A stretch of 64,000 nt of DNA from Isoetes taiwanensis (GCA_021234155.1 JAJEKV010000125.1:1908775-1972774), one strand, 5' to 3'. Counted from the first letter of the stretch, positions 23,401-35,662 are shown. A program made the numbers and translations. The notes: generated from the sequence alone by a model not told the origin.

Positions 23401-26236
23401 GCCCATTGTCAAAATGGTTTGCATAACCAAGTTACTCCATAATATCCTAAAACCAGCGGTCCTTGCTTACTTGTCTTATCTAGAAGTTAGAAGGGTTCTA
23501 ATTGACATGACATTATTTTATCTTTGATAACCCGGACAAAAATCGAGAATGGCCTTTGGTAGTAATAGACTTCTTTGAAATTGCTGAACTCTCATTAAGG
23601 CCTATCTCTTTTAAGCGAGCCATACCCCAATTAGCAAAAAAACTGGAATTATTAAACCAAGCGAAATTTGTGGAAGTGGGCCTAATAAGAGTTACTCAAC
23701 ATTCGACCTCCTAGGGTTACTCACGGACCCACGAGCAAGAACCCCAAAGCACTGCTAGAGTTTGTGGAGGTGATGATTATGATGATCAATATTACATTTA
23801 CTAAAGGTGGAAACCAAGCTCTATCTTTGGCGGAAAGCATTCCAATCATATTGGATTACAAAAAGCTACGAGATGCGTATTTATGGCGTTATCGAAAGTA
23901 TTAAGTTTATAATGTATCAAGTGCAATGCGTTTTGTCGGTTTAATCTCTTGTATTGATTGTACTCTAATCGTAACTTCTTCCACTAGCCATGGTTTTTAT
24001 GAAAAGGGTTTTTCCATGGCTAGATCATTATCAAAAAAAAACTTGTATTACCTTATTGTACTTGGTGAATGCCATCTACAAAAATCTAGCACTGTTTTTG
24101 CCTGATCAGAACTACCATCCAAAAACTTTTGGGTTTACTTTATTAGCCAGAATTCCCTATATTCCTAATTCTAACCCCTAAAAAATTTTTTTTAGGTGGA
24201 ACGAAAAAATACCGATTGCGAGTCATTATAAAATTTTGCAATCATAAGAGACCTTAGTGACTACCAAAAATGATAAAGGCATTAAGATTGTCCCATGATG
24301 CGTTCTTTTCAAAATCCTTGGAAAGGTTCTCTATCAGGGTGATATTTGAGGAAGTTCTACAAGACACTTTACCCAATTTAGCAAGTGATATGCTAAGTTG
24401 TACGTTGTTTGGCTGGAGATATGGTGATCAGGTTGTTGACAAAGTATATAAACCATACAACGTTTTTGCGGATGACAGGCCAAATAAATGTCCTTGCAAA
24501 AATCCTAGTTTGGCTAAATTTGTTGACCCTCGCATTGGTCATGTATGCATTACCCGCAGTTGCAGATTGTGCATTGTCCAAAACTTAGATTTGCCTTTGC
24601 CAGCGGATTGAATCATATCCACGATAGCGGGGTGTCCATTGATGAATTCTTGGTTGACTTTGGAAATACTTGTGATCAATTCTTTATGGTTCACCACTTC
24701 CAATTGCTACACATCAACGAGGATGGTCTAGAGCATATTAAGTGCAGATTATTGAGATTGGCAAAAGAAAGATTTACTAGTTTCAAAAAGTTGATCCCCT
24801 CCAAAAGATTCCTCTGGGATGATGGAGATGTTAAAAAGAATCTTACTTGGCTGGGGCAGAACTTCTATATCTCTGGGTTGGACAAGGCAATTAATAATGC
24901 CTCATTCATTTGCCAAAAACATATTTTGGACATGGCTTTGGATAGACTTAATAGCAAGGACTTTGAAAGATAGCATCTATGGCTTACGAGATCAAAGGCG
25001 GATTGCACTAAAGGCATTAATAGCACATTATTACTTCTGAACCTACCACTGATAAATTACCATATTTACTTGGTCTGTTCAAAGCACACAAGGGGGATTA
25101 TCGCTGGATCACAAATGCACACAATACTATTTTTTCTGATATAGCAGATTTCTTAATCTCCATTCTAAGCAACTTTGTGACTGTTTGGCCTGATGTATGT
25201 TTCTGGAACACAGCTGAAATCAGAATATGGTTGAAGGAGAAAGTCAACCCCATTGGATGGTTAATTCGGCGTATGATGTGGTGTTAAACCTTCGGGGAAA
25301 ATCAAGAGCGTGTTTGCGCTGACATAACTAGATGTTATGAAAATATCCCACTTAGTGGAGAACAAGGTATTATTGAAATAATTGTGATGTTGCTGACTTA
25401 GTATGGGATTATATGAGGTACAAGAAACCACTTGCACAACTTATTGTGAAAAACAAATTGGGTACATTTCACACAAAATGGGAAAAAGTTAATTCTGATT
25501 TATCTAACAAAGAAAATCGTGGTAAAGAAGGAGAATTTCAAAAATCAATAAGCGGCTTCTTAGCCATTGTTTCTCTATCGGAGGCAATGCGGGGGCATAC
25601 CTATGGGGTTCTCGTGCAGTCTGCTTGGTGCAACATGTATTTGGCCTGGTATGGTGAGATTTGTTATAAAACTGGCCCATCTTAGCGGGATAAATGATAT
25701 ACCTAGGTTTCAACGCATCGGATATATAGATGACTGAGCGTCATCAATGGCGGGAATATGAGTGAATTCTTTTCTATAGGGTCTACTTGCTCAATATATA
25801 ACATGGAGCACCTTGGTATAAAAGATGAAGCGGAGTATGTAAAGATTACCTTTTGGGGCACAAAGGTGAATTTCGACCATCACTATAACGCGGTTTTAGA
25901 TCACAGCGGCGGATTATTCTCCTATTGTAGGTATGATAAAAGGGTGAAGCTTCCTTTCAAAGTCAACAAATTCATCAAAGCTTCTGGAGGCGGAACCGTA
26001 TGGACGGGCATCTAAAGTCATCATTTTCTGAGATCTTTCCTTATGTATATGCACACTCCAATCCAATAGGCTGCTGCGGAGGATGTATCTGGTTTAATCA
26101 TGGCCTTTAGCAACAATGGATTTCTCAAAGCGGACATTACTAGGATTGTGTTCAAGGCATTTGAAACAAAATAGTTTTCGAGGGGCTACCTTATGATATT
26201 GGCGACCTAACGAGGACTCTTAGAAGATTATTGTAA
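20429..26236 (+). pseudogene. RT gene, copy R4 (all exons present, many frame breaks)
   Basis: Complete in layout: exon 1 from 20429 to about 20752, exon 2 from about 22285, the RT exon from about 24197 to TAA at 26236. It alternates between stretches identical to R1/R2 (for example 24330-24540 and 24640-24970) and stretches with a small change at almost every CAG or CTG. Motif B and the YIDD-coding region are recognisable but split across frames. As given it cannot encode a full protein. Regional switching between clean and damaged sequence resembles incomplete read polishing in a repeat. Confidence 0.7.
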
Positions 26237-28682
26237 GCTTTCTTTATCACGATATCATGTTGTTCTCATGTTGTTCTAGTTATTAGAGTAGAATGGTATA
26301 TAGGGAGGGAAGGGTCCCTGTGTTGCAACAGGGCCCTACTCTCCCTGTTGTAACATGGTTTACATTCTGCATAGGATGTACCAACTAATGTAAAAGTTAA
26401 AGGGGCCCCCTGAACTACGGAAGGAGGTAGGATTTTTTTGTGTTAATCTAGGCTTTATGGGCATTTGATTCCCACTTAAACTTGGGTACACACATCTGAA
26501 AACTAGGATTTACTCAATTAACTATAAAAATTACTACATGAGAAACTGGACCATAGATATTTATGGGCTTAGGTGATATGTCGATACTTGGAGCTTGTAT
26601 TTGGGGTTTTGAATGGTTGCACGAAATAGGTGTGATGGCCCAAAAACCATGGAAATAATGTATTATGGTAAAAGCCTCATATCTTGAATTAGGGTTTCGA
26701 GACTTGAATCGTGAGCATGGCGGCCGATGTGCATGTTAACAGGAAGATTGGAATGATATGTACTAGGCAGTGGTTAAGCATCAACGGATGGATCCGGCCC
26801 TATTTGCATCTTAGGGTTTTGGATTGGATTTATCTGTGGTACCTTCGATTTATAAGAAGTTGCAATGTATTGAGATTTAGGGTTCTTACATGCTTTGCGA
26901 TCCTAGCCGATTGTTGGCTTATGGGAAGAAAGAAGGGCGGACTAAATAGATCCACCATAAATAAGCTGGAAATGGAAAAAAACAAGGCAGAAAAGAGAAG
27001 AAAAATATTCGATTTCCATAAACCAGCTAAGGGGCTTGTTATCAAGGCCGGTGATGAGTTGAATAGGCAAGAAGGTTTAACCCAGCAATACGAATCGTGC
27101 ATGGGATTGGTGATGCTAAGTTCTTTGGAGTCCAAATTCATGTTGCACGTGAAGCTGTAGTTGAAGATAGTTGCTTTGGCATAATACTTGAAAATCCGGA
27201 GCCTTCTAATGCTGATCCTAACCAGAATGCCTTCAAACAGGTTTGATGTGATTTAAATGATGGTTTATTTAATATTTAGATTACATATCATGATCTGCTG
27301 TTAGTTAATATCCTTTCTCTGTAGCATACTAAGATACGTCCAAGGTTGAACTGTAATATCTTATAGCGGTAGTTTTTCATAATAATACTAAATACCCCGG
27401 GCTTCGGTGTTGTTTACATCTAATTTCTTATTCTAGCATTGTGTAAAGCTTAACCCAAGCTGGTTTTTTACGCTCGATCCTTTTGCTTACTATGTGCTCT
27501 TTAGATGCTAAAGCTGGTCATGCTTACACTAAAACTATATTGTCTATAGTTATTACAAAGTTTATCTTTGATGTATGGGCGGTGTTTTAACCTTAATTTC
27601 TACTCTAATGTTTTAATATTGGTCAACTAAGTTGGCAGCCTAGGAAATTGATTTGCCATTGTAGACATCAAGTGACACGGATATTCTTTAACATGGTGTC
27701 TAGAGTGATTGTCTCACTAGCTTTCATCCGGCATTTGACATGACTCTATTAAATAATTCCCGGATTACGCCATAGGTGTTAAATAGTATGTTGACACATG
27801 TGTGGTAAAGGCGTTAAGCGGATAGATTCTTTGCTTACACATTGTTAGCAACTTTTGGCTTTACCCTTTTTAGGCTAATGTTCAAATGGTTTCTTTGCAG
27901 GTAAGAGTTTATCCTTCCATTTCATTTTTTTTCGGTGAGACAAATTGGATGTGACTTCTACTCTTTGGTGCTTTCTAAACCTTCTTTGGAGTTTTATATC
28001 AGATCTACAAGGCCTTTAATTCTCTGTTTTGTGAATGACAAGTTGTTGATACTACTATATACATTGTTTGGTTGAAAAGTTGGGATATTATATATTTTGT
28101 TGATTCTGGTTTTTATACATGTGATGACTTATCCATGGGCTATGCCTTAAAAACTTAAAGATGCTATCTTATTGAAAGTTTGAAAGATCTTTGATAATAC
28201 TATGGTTTTAATTTGGTTAAAAGCGATTGGACCGTTGTATTTTTGCTATGGGAATATAAACTCTGGATATCTTGTTGAGTTCTTTTGCCCTTAATAAATA
28301 AATTATTACAAATATGTATGATCCTAATATTGCGTAAAATGGCTGACTGATTTATTGTCTTTGCAAAAAACTGTTACTTTATTACTTGTATATTGCCAAG
28401 TTATTCTATAGACTAGGTTAATGTCTATGATATTTTGTCTAAATCATATTTTGGTAATAAGTGTTTATTTGTTTATATTCTTCTTAAATAGATTGTACTT
28501 AGTTGATCTTGACTATTGTCCCGTGACATATTTTATCTTTTTTCTTGAATATCCTTATCAGGGCCTAGATCTAGATAGCACCTTGTCTATTTCTAGGATT
28601 GCAATTGTAGGGTCTTATTTTTCCAAATGGAACTATAAGGCCTAAGTGCATTGTTTCCTATGGTCTTACTTGGACTCAAGGG
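26237..28682 (+). repeat. Truncated fifth unit R5 of the array
   Basis: Spacer, exon 1 (26921-27240, starting MGRKKGG and ending before GTTTGATG) and most of intron 1. The homology stops at the sequence CAAGGG followed by the poly-T of a LINE at 28683. Exon 1 has a small frame change near 27080, where a CAG-like site is altered. Exon 2 and the RT are absent, and the unit does not resume to the right of the LINE. The right flank of the array was therefore lost, or the junction is a rearrangement. Confidence 0.85.
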
Positions 28683-30575
28683 TTTTTTTTTTTTTTTTTT
28701 TGAAGAACTGTGTCGTCAATATATTAAAAGAATGGTAATGTTACAAAGCAAGTGAGGAGGAAGGAGAACTGCCCCAAAGAGGCGGCGATACCTCGACCTC
28801 CACAACAAACTCCTGAGAAAAGCGCAGCTCTACTCTTGTACAAACCGAGGCATCACCATTTACAACACCCAAGAAGTCCCACCAAATGGCAAACTTCCGG
28901 CTCTACCAATCCAGGGAACAGGAAAGCTTTGAAATAAGCTTGCACGGAGTCGAAGAATCGAGGAGAGGCCGCGAGCTGTGAATCCACGAAAGATCCACAA
29001 CCGCCGCGCTTCCAAATCAACCACACCAACCAAGCCCGCGCCACGGATGGAAGGCTTGCTGCATAGCGGCCAAGCACCGAGGATACACATGAGGCGGCAA
29101 GCTGGCGGCTAGTCAATCTCACGAAGCAGGCCCCAACCCAATCCAGGCGGACGCAAGTGAGGGGCATAAAAACCGGACAATGCTCCACGGATCTCGCGAT
29201 GAAGGCCACAACAAAGGGCAGAGAGGGCTCACACCCGGCCTAAAGCCGACTCACAAGGATATTCACCACGATACAGCGGTGCACCCACCGCCACGAAGCA
29301 CCCTAATCTTGGTGGGGGAAGTGAGCTCCATGTCCACGTCCAAACCGGCGCCATTGAAACCCGATAGCTGCGAGAGACCACTTGCCTCAAGGTGCGATTG
29401 TGTCATGAATAGCCCACCCGGTAACAAGACCGGACAAAACAAGAAGACACAACATCGGATGAACCTTCCAAACCTGCACCACCACATCATCACGAGGGAC
29501 CATAGGTATGTGTAGCGGAATACTCCCGCCACTTGTTCCCCGGATAGCGATCAACGCCCCTCGGTGGCGAGCTCGAAAGAACTCCCACGAAGCTAGGCTG
29601 ATCACCCCAATACCAATCCTCCAAGGTGAGCACAGCAGCTTCGCCTCCAACGGGTCCCAGCGTCCAGAGCATGCGGTGTGGCGACCAAAGAACAAGTCGC
29701 GGGGAGGTAGAGGAACCCACAAGAAAGGAGAAGAGTGGTGATAAATCGGGGCATAATCTAGGCTGGAAGAGCACCGCGCACATGATCCCAAGCCCCAACA
29801 CCTGTGAGAAAAGGGGATGCATGTGGGAAAGGCGAGACCATACAAGCGGTGCCGGGGCAACTCCACATGCGCAGATGGCTTCCCAAATGCCACACACAAT
29901 GGCGAAGAGGCGCAACAACGGCCCGCATCGGGAGAAGATGCTCCATCTGCAGAATGCTCCAAACAAACTTGGAGATCAACACCTTACTATGCGGTGCCAA
30001 ATCCGAATGGCCAAGCCCCCATCCTCGGGGCGGAACACTTCCGCCAAGCCGCTTTAACAACCGCCCCTTCATCATCCCGTCCCACACAAAATTTGAACAA
30101 TCTTATCCAAAGCACGTATCTTACCCTCGGGGGCTAACATCATGAGATCTTTGTATACACATGAGTGCTACAAAATCTTGACTTGGCAATAGTGATCCCT
30201 ACGCCATGGACAACAGCGCCCTTCCACCAATTGAGGTGTTTACGCAATCCCTGCAAAATCTCATCCCACATCCTCCCCATGAAAACATCCCTCAAAGGGA
30301 ATACCCAAGAGCTTAGTACACACATTACACGAGGAAGCACCTTCCAAGGGAATAGAGCTAAACAAGGGGAGGCGAGTCGGTGGGCCCATAGTGCGAGCAT
30401 TTACTCAATTCGAGGAAGAATGCCGAGGCCAAGGAGAAAGTATCCTGCAAACCCTTCACATTCCGCAAATTCCTCTCTTCTGCCACCAAGAAGAGGAAAG
30501 TGTCATCGGCAAACTGGTTAATAATCTGCTGGCTACCATCCTGCATCCGCAGCGCATCTATCTTCTTTTTCCATA
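28683..30575 (-). mobile_element. 5'-truncated LINE (L1-like) on the minus strand
   Basis: Starts on the plus strand with 19 T residues (28683-28701), the poly-A tail of a minus-strand non-LTR retrotransposon. It is visibly richer in G and C than both flanks. Minus-strand fragments show an RT motif C (INQFADDTFLFL, near 30500) and then, downstream, a segment of the type WDEILQGLRKHLNWWKG (near 30280), typical of plant L1 reverse transcriptases. Further downstream is a Cys/His/Trp-rich C-terminal stretch. Several frame changes and stops make it inactive. The endonuclease and N-terminal RT are missing, so it is 5' truncated near 30575. I could not identify a target duplication. Confidence 0.8.
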
Positions 30576-30907
30576 ATGTTGTCTACAAATTTGTTATTTA
30601 CAAAATGTCATTTGTTAAACTATTGAAGTTTTTCATTTGTCAAACTACTATAGTTATGTGCCATCATTACTTTATCAAATCATAAAAGTGATATATTGAT
30701 AGATGAAATTAAACAGTTTTTTTTTATTTTTAAACCAAATTTAGATCTTCTAAACAATCACATCTTTTACTTTCTGAATTCATGTCATACATTCTTAAAA
30801 CAAGAAAAAATATTTAGAGCCTCAAATCCCTGTAAAATGTACCCACTTTTGAGCAAAACATTTGATGTCTAAACACCTATATGTTCCACCTAAATTGGTA
30901 GCATGAC
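30576..30907. other. AT-rich stretch without a recognisable gene
   Basis: Between the truncated LINE and the phosphatase-like exon. Low GC, no open frame of note. The window's unrelated flank starts here instead of the continuation of the tandem unit. Confidence 0.4.
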
Positions 30908-31106
30908 CTAGCCTCTTGCATCTTCAACATGCAGAAGCCCTGTCAGCCATGGTATAAATTTTGTCAACAGTGTGTCATCATTCACTTGATCTGTTGTCCA
31001 GGTTGGTGGACAAATGAAACTACATTTTGGATTGAAAATCATCTTGTACCTACTACCATCTATTAGTAGGGTATTTGTGACACTTCGATCTTGACATTCT
31101 TTTAAC
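30908..31106 (-). CDS. FCP1-like HAD phosphatase, C-terminal exon (partial gene)
   Basis: Minus-strand reading TNTLLIDGSRYKMIFNP, then CSFICPPTWT and LLTKFIPWLTGLLHVEDA, ends at a stop at 30908. This matches the C-terminal third of plant FCP1/SCP-type CTD phosphatase domains, where a conserved NTLLIDDS block is followed by NPP and a late helix. The family dephosphorylates phosphoserine, classically on the RNA polymerase II tail. Here the second Asp of the IDDS pair is Gly, so activity is doubtful. Its upstream edge lies next to a MITE-like element. The middle and N-terminal parts lie at 32310-32510 and 35462-35662, in the right order on the same strand. Confidence 0.6.
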
Positions 31107-31111
31107 ATAAA

Positions 31112-31401
31112 CCCCCTTTGGTTTGGGTGCATATTCACACGGGGGTTACTCCGGGCAACGAGAGTTGTCAGATGGGCATATTTGCCCTTTATTCCTTGAT
31201 CTGGACCATACATAGCGATCCTTGTTTATGGAGTATGCCTGTACAAGTTTTTGTATACTATATATTCAGTTTTGTAAAATACTATAAGGTTTGTCAGATT
31301 GTACTTAATGGTGTTAATTTTGTACATGTATTATAAGTTTTTAGGGGCTCTCGCTGCCCTACGTAACCCCCGTGTGAATATGCACCCAAAGCAAAGGGGG
31401 G
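31112..31401. mobile_element. MITE-like element with ~37-bp inverted ends, copy 1
   Basis: About 290 bp whose left end (CCCCCTTTGGTTTGGGTGCA) and right end are near-perfect inverted complements for about 37 bases. The interior is AT-rich and non-coding. It lies immediately upstream (minus-strand sense) of the phosphatase-like C-terminal exon. A second copy in the opposite internal orientation is at 35910-36199. A clear target duplication was not found. Confidence 0.7.
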
Positions 31402-32309
31402 TTCAGGGGGATTTTAATTTAAAATTGTTAGATGTAATGGTTTGTGTTAATTAATGTTATAATGGTAGTTATGTGTTAGTTGTTATCTTAAATTTTTTTT
31501 TTTACAAAATACTTGCTAGGATCTAATCTAGCAAATAAAATACTCCAAAAACTAAACCTAGTTAGAATTTGAGACGTGGTCTACCCTGGTTTTACCCGGG
31601 CCCAAAACTCAAAGCTGGCGGAAGGAAATACTTAGGCAAAGAAACCCAGTCTTTGTGTATTTGCACCCATTGAGAGGATGTTCCAAGTAGGGGATTTGAG
31701 ATTCCAAGCCCCAATACCATGCAACACCAACTTAATGGTTAAAAAGGATCCATTATTTTCTAATACAAATTTTTGTATTTATCCACCACGGTCTCAAGTA
31801 TAAGAAGGCAGAAAATTTTATCTCAAAATAATTGTTTCCAAGGTGGAATAAATCATGACAATTTATAATAAATACTAAATAATAAATAAGATCAGACAAC
31901 TGTAGTTATGTAGTTATGGCCAAACAAAAGCAGACCAAATCTAAAAGAGCAAGGAAACTCACTTGTCTATCAAAGGTTACCCAGTGGTGTTAATTAAGTA
32001 AAATGTTTTTAGTGTAGGCAGTACCGGATCAAACGTCCATAAAGTCTTGTTAATGACAAATATTTCCAAGTGTGTAAGGCTTTGCTAATACAGGTCTGGG
32101 ATTTGGGCCTTTACGCTGTCCAATTGGAATAACACAAATTCCTAAAACAGTGCAACCAAAATGCACTCTTTTATTCGGGAAAAGATGTCTTAGAGAAGCA
32201 ACTAGTTAGTAGCACAATTAAGAAATGAGTGCGTACTCTATAATAAACAGAGTCTATTCTTAACTACTAAAGTGCGACAAGAGCAATTACCAAAATTTGT
32301 TTAAAGAAT
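31402..32309. other. Non-coding interval, likely intron of the phosphatase-like gene
   Basis: AT-rich sequence with no supported coding frame. It lies between two exons of the minus-strand FCP1-like gene. Confidence 0.35.
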
Positions 32310-32510
32310 CGGACAAATAAGGAGAGAATCGACCACCTTTTGAGCTAGACCTTTTTTCCAAAATGGTTTTTCATTTTTTAATTTTTCAATTTGAGACATG
32401 CTGTAAAGGACCAATGTCTTTGTCCATTGTTTTTCAGCAGAACATAATATACTAGGGCCGTGTAGGTAATACAAGAGTGGCGTTCTTTTCTGTTTCACAC
32501 CATTAAGCAA
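32310..32510 (-). CDS. FCP1-like HAD phosphatase, middle segment (probable exon)
   Basis: A minus-strand open frame contains CSAEKQWTKT and then KNEKPFWKKGLAQKVVD. In FCP1/SCP-like domains a segment with a Cys-Thr pair is followed by a KP..K.L..VW block, and this resembles both, in the right order and about the right spacing. It lies between the motif-I exon (35.6 kb) and the NTLLID exon (31.0 kb). On its own the match is weak; the co-linear context raises it. Splice sites were not resolved. Confidence 0.4.
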
Positions 32511-33735
32511 TTATAATCCTACACTTGAAATAGAAGATATTTAGCAATATAAGCATGAAAAAGGAGAGTTTCCAGAGGCAGTATATCAGATCTGCTCCCC
32601 ATTTTTGAATCGCTCCATTAGTTTGCACAACCCAAACATCCTAAAGGTAGGTTTGATGTGTTACCTCATTATGCTCGTTTACAAATTTGGGCCCGCCGGC
32701 CCTAACAAAAAACATAAGTAGAGTTTAAGTTCCTAATATTAACAACACATGCGCCAATAAACCATATCGTGAAAGTGTACATGTTGGGCATGTCTATTGT
32801 GACTTAAAGCACAAGCTATGGGATCACACAAACCATTAACCTCTACACTTAAAACAATCTATGTGTATTGCCACTTATAACACAAGTTATGGAATCACTC
32901 AGACATTATCCTCTCCACTTGAAACAATCTTCATTCAATGCTATATCCTATCTTGATGTATTAATATAAAATTATGTTGATTTATTGGTTGAGCAGTGAA
33001 GCAGATCCAACCCAAACCTCATATATTATGGCTTTGTACCGTGGACGTTAAAAAATCTATTCTCTTCTATTCTATTGTAAATGCTACATGCAACCATAAG
33101 TGAACTTCCCACATTGTTGAAATTTCCCTTCAGTTTTCCTGCCTCCATAAATCTCTTCCAATGCGGCTAGTTCACAATGCTTTGCAAGCTAAATCAGAGG
33201 CATCACTATACCAATGTTGTAATGGTTGCAGAGCTCCTTTCTAAAGCATCAGGGCCCCTTCCACAAAGCTCCTTACAAGCTCCTGTCTTCTTTTTTAGAA
33301 TGGAAAAAAGCATAGTGTTCTCAATGCATGGCAGAACACGTCACATGCAAACCTTGTTTAAATTGTTCCTATGAGTCTTTGAAACAAAGGCTGGAAGATC
33401 CATCATTGTCTATCATTCAAAGACCTGCGATGTCGGTATAAACGAAATTTAAAATGTGAACTTTGATTTCAAATAACAACTATGAGAATGCCTATTTCTG
33501 GCGTACGTACAACAAGTGTGATATGACAAAACGACTTACAATATCAATGCTGACGAACTCATACCATAATCAGAGCCTTACATTGGTCCATTAATTCGGC
33601 TGCACACAAAAATGCCATGAACCCGTGTTTTCATGTCGCTTCATAACGCTTGAAAACCTAACTCAATGTTACGTTATGTCTTAATATATTAAGAAATTGG
33701 GCTTATTCATGCACTAGAAAATGCCAATGTATGTT
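32511..33735. other. Non-coding interval with a diverged copy of the 365-bp repeat
   Basis: Mostly AT-rich, probably intronic in the minus-strand phosphatase-like gene. From about 33080 to 33380 it holds an older, diverged copy of the unit duplicated at 33736-34465, recognisable by CAATGCTTTGCAAGCTAAAT-like and CTCCTTACAAGC blocks. Confidence 0.45.
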
Positions 33736-34465
33736 GAGAAATGGACACAACAAAAGCAATAGCATTGATAAAATTATGTTTTACTCTGAACTTCACACAT
33801 TGTTGAAATTTCCCTTCAGTTTTCTCCCTCTATAAATCTTTTCCAATGCTGCTAGTATACAAATTATATACTAGTAAAGCATTGAATGCTTTGCAAGCTA
33901 AATCAGTGGCATCACCATACCAATCTTGTAATGGTTGCAGAGCTCCTTTTTGAAGCATCAAGGCTCCTTTTTGAATTATCAGGGCCTCTTCCACAAAGCT
34001 CCTTACAAGCCCCTGTCATCTGTCTTAGTGTGGAGAAAAGCATAGTGTTCTCAATGCATGATGGCAGAACATGTCACATGCAAACCCTGTTTAAATTGTT
34101 GAGAAATGGACACAACAAAAGCAATAGCATTGATAAAATTATGTTTTACTCTAAACTTCACACATTGTTGAAATTTCCCTTCAGTTTTCTCCCTCTATAA
34201 ATCTTTTCCAATGCTGCTAGTATACAAATTATATACTAGTAAAGCATTGAATGCTTTGCAAGCTAAATTAGTGGCATCACCATACCAATCTTGTAATGGT
34301 TGCAGAGCTCCTTTTTGAAGCATCAAGGCTCCTTTTTGAATTATCAGGGCCTCTTCCACAAAGCTCCTTACAAGCCCCTGTCATCTGTCTTAGTGTGGAG
34401 AAAAGCATAGTGTTCTCAATGCATGATGGCAGAACATGTCACATGCAAACCCTGTTTAAATTGTT
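33736..34465. repeat. Tandem duplication, 365-bp unit, two near-identical copies
   Basis: The sequence starting GAGAAATGGACACAAC at 33736 restarts at 34101, a period of 365 bases, with only a few differences. On the minus strand each copy holds a coding-like stretch (LVRSFVEEALIIQKGAL and DWYGDATDLACKAFNAL) that is also recognisable, with substitutions, in the diverged copy near 33.1-33.4 kb. That suggests a duplicated exon or exon-derived sequence. I do not recognise the protein. Confidence 0.85.
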
Positions 34466-35461
34466 GCTATGAGTACTGAAACAATGGAACTGGAAAATCC
34501 ATCATTGTTTACTATGCAACACCTGCAGTATCAGTATAAACAAAATTTCAAAATGTGAACTTTGATTCCAAATACGAACTATGAGAATGCCTATTATTGG
34601 CGTAGCTACAGCAGGTGTCATCTGACAAAATAACTTACGATATTGATGCTAGCGAACTCATATCATAATCAGAGCCTTACATCGGTCCATTCATTCTGTT
34701 GCAGACAAAAACACCATGAACCCGTATTTCCACTTTATAACGCTTGAAAACCCTCCGTTCTTTAACTGCTTTCTGACATTCAATCCGGCCATGTTCCTTT
34801 AGGCAACAAAATAATTCCCAATTCCTCTGTTTTGCTGCAACAAAAGCACCATTCTCGCCCAAAAAAAATTCCTCCCTTCCCTTTCAAAGAGGACCACAAG
34901 ATCTCTCTGCGGCTGGAAGCTAAGACAGATTCCTTTCCTGACCACAAGATGAAAATGATGCAAGCTTTTGAAGAAATAAACCATCAATCTAACCTCAGAC
35001 GTGCAACCTCGCAAACTTCATGAACGAACCTCTGCCAGTTCCAGATACCGTCCCGAAAGCCCAAAGGCCGCAGTCGGCCTCCTCTGTACCCAAATCCGAT
35101 GAATAGCCTAACTGGCCGAAAGCCCAAAGGTCGAAAACCCTAAAACCCTAGACATCTTAAAACATAGGCCATCAATGGTTTCATGCATTGTTTCAAATTT
35201 AAAAAATCTAGCAACCGGTAGATTGTTTAACCTAATCTAGATCAACGCTCCAAAAAGAACGCACACTAGAAATATTTTTTATAGTATGCCCCAACGAATA
35301 CAGCACTAAAATCATAGAAAAACCATGACGAAAAACATATAAAATTATAAAGAAAACCCCCTGTTATAATGCTAGATATTGGATTATCTTCAAATGCAGC
35401 ATATTTAAAGGGCAATTCAAGGCAATGGTTGTCTATCAGCATTGAAGGAAGCTACTGATGT
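34466..35461. other. Interval without a supported gene
   Basis: Moderately AT-rich. Short frames at 34677-34862 (minus) and 34832-35023 (plus) have no recognisable content. AAACCCTA-type stretches occur near 35130. Probably intron of the minus-strand phosphatase-like gene. Confidence 0.3.
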
Positions 35462-35662
35462 TTACAAACCCACTTCAAAGTTCTCAAAATAAACTCTAAG
35501 AACTCTTCGAGATGTGGCCTTAAGAAAGTGACCTTGTTTTCCACAAACTTGTACTCTCCAATTAAGTCTTCTTTCTTTATACTTGTACGATGCATTTGTT
35601 TGGCCAACACATTGTTCACATCTAATATTAAAATTTTTTCTCTCACACGCCATGAAATACAA
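35462..35662 (-). pseudogene. FCP1-like HAD phosphatase, motif-I exon (one frameshift)
   Basis: The minus strand encodes REKILILDVNNVLAK, then LRPHLEEFLEFI and, one frame over, YFENFEVG, followed by a GTTTGTAAAC donor. In FCP1/SCP-like phosphatases motif I is a DxDxT/V block that holds the nucleophile, and the RPxxxEFL...FxVG segment follows it. Here the second Asp of motif I is Asn (DVN). A one-base frameshift near 35497 separates EFLEF from FENFEV. With the 31.0 kb exon lacking one later acidic residue, the gene is probably catalytically dead. A related DLN-type domain occurs on the plus strand at 57691-58302. Confidence 0.6.

Larger units (their letters stand above)
1..28682 (+). repeat. 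Head-to-tail tandem array of a ~6.5 kb RT-gene unit
   Basis: The same sequence recurs in one orientation. Taking the RT stop codon as a landmark, copies end at 277, 6748, 13254, 19752 and 26236, giving periods of 6471, 6506, 6498 and 6484 bases. The fifth full-length start is cut off near 28682 by a LINE. Long stretches are identical between copies, for example the RT core at 5461-5900 and 11963-12400, so amplification or homogenisation is recent. Differences concentrate at CAG and CTG sites. No LTR or short terminal repeat separates the units. This could be unequal crossing-over of a resident gene or head-to-tail insertion of a Penelope-like retroelement. The repetition is seen directly; the mechanism is inference. 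Confidence 0.97.

Noticed and set aside
29387-29966. Long minus-strand frames of 191 and 158 codons
   Set aside because: They are overlapping frames in the GC-rich decayed C-terminal part of the LINE, not separate genes.
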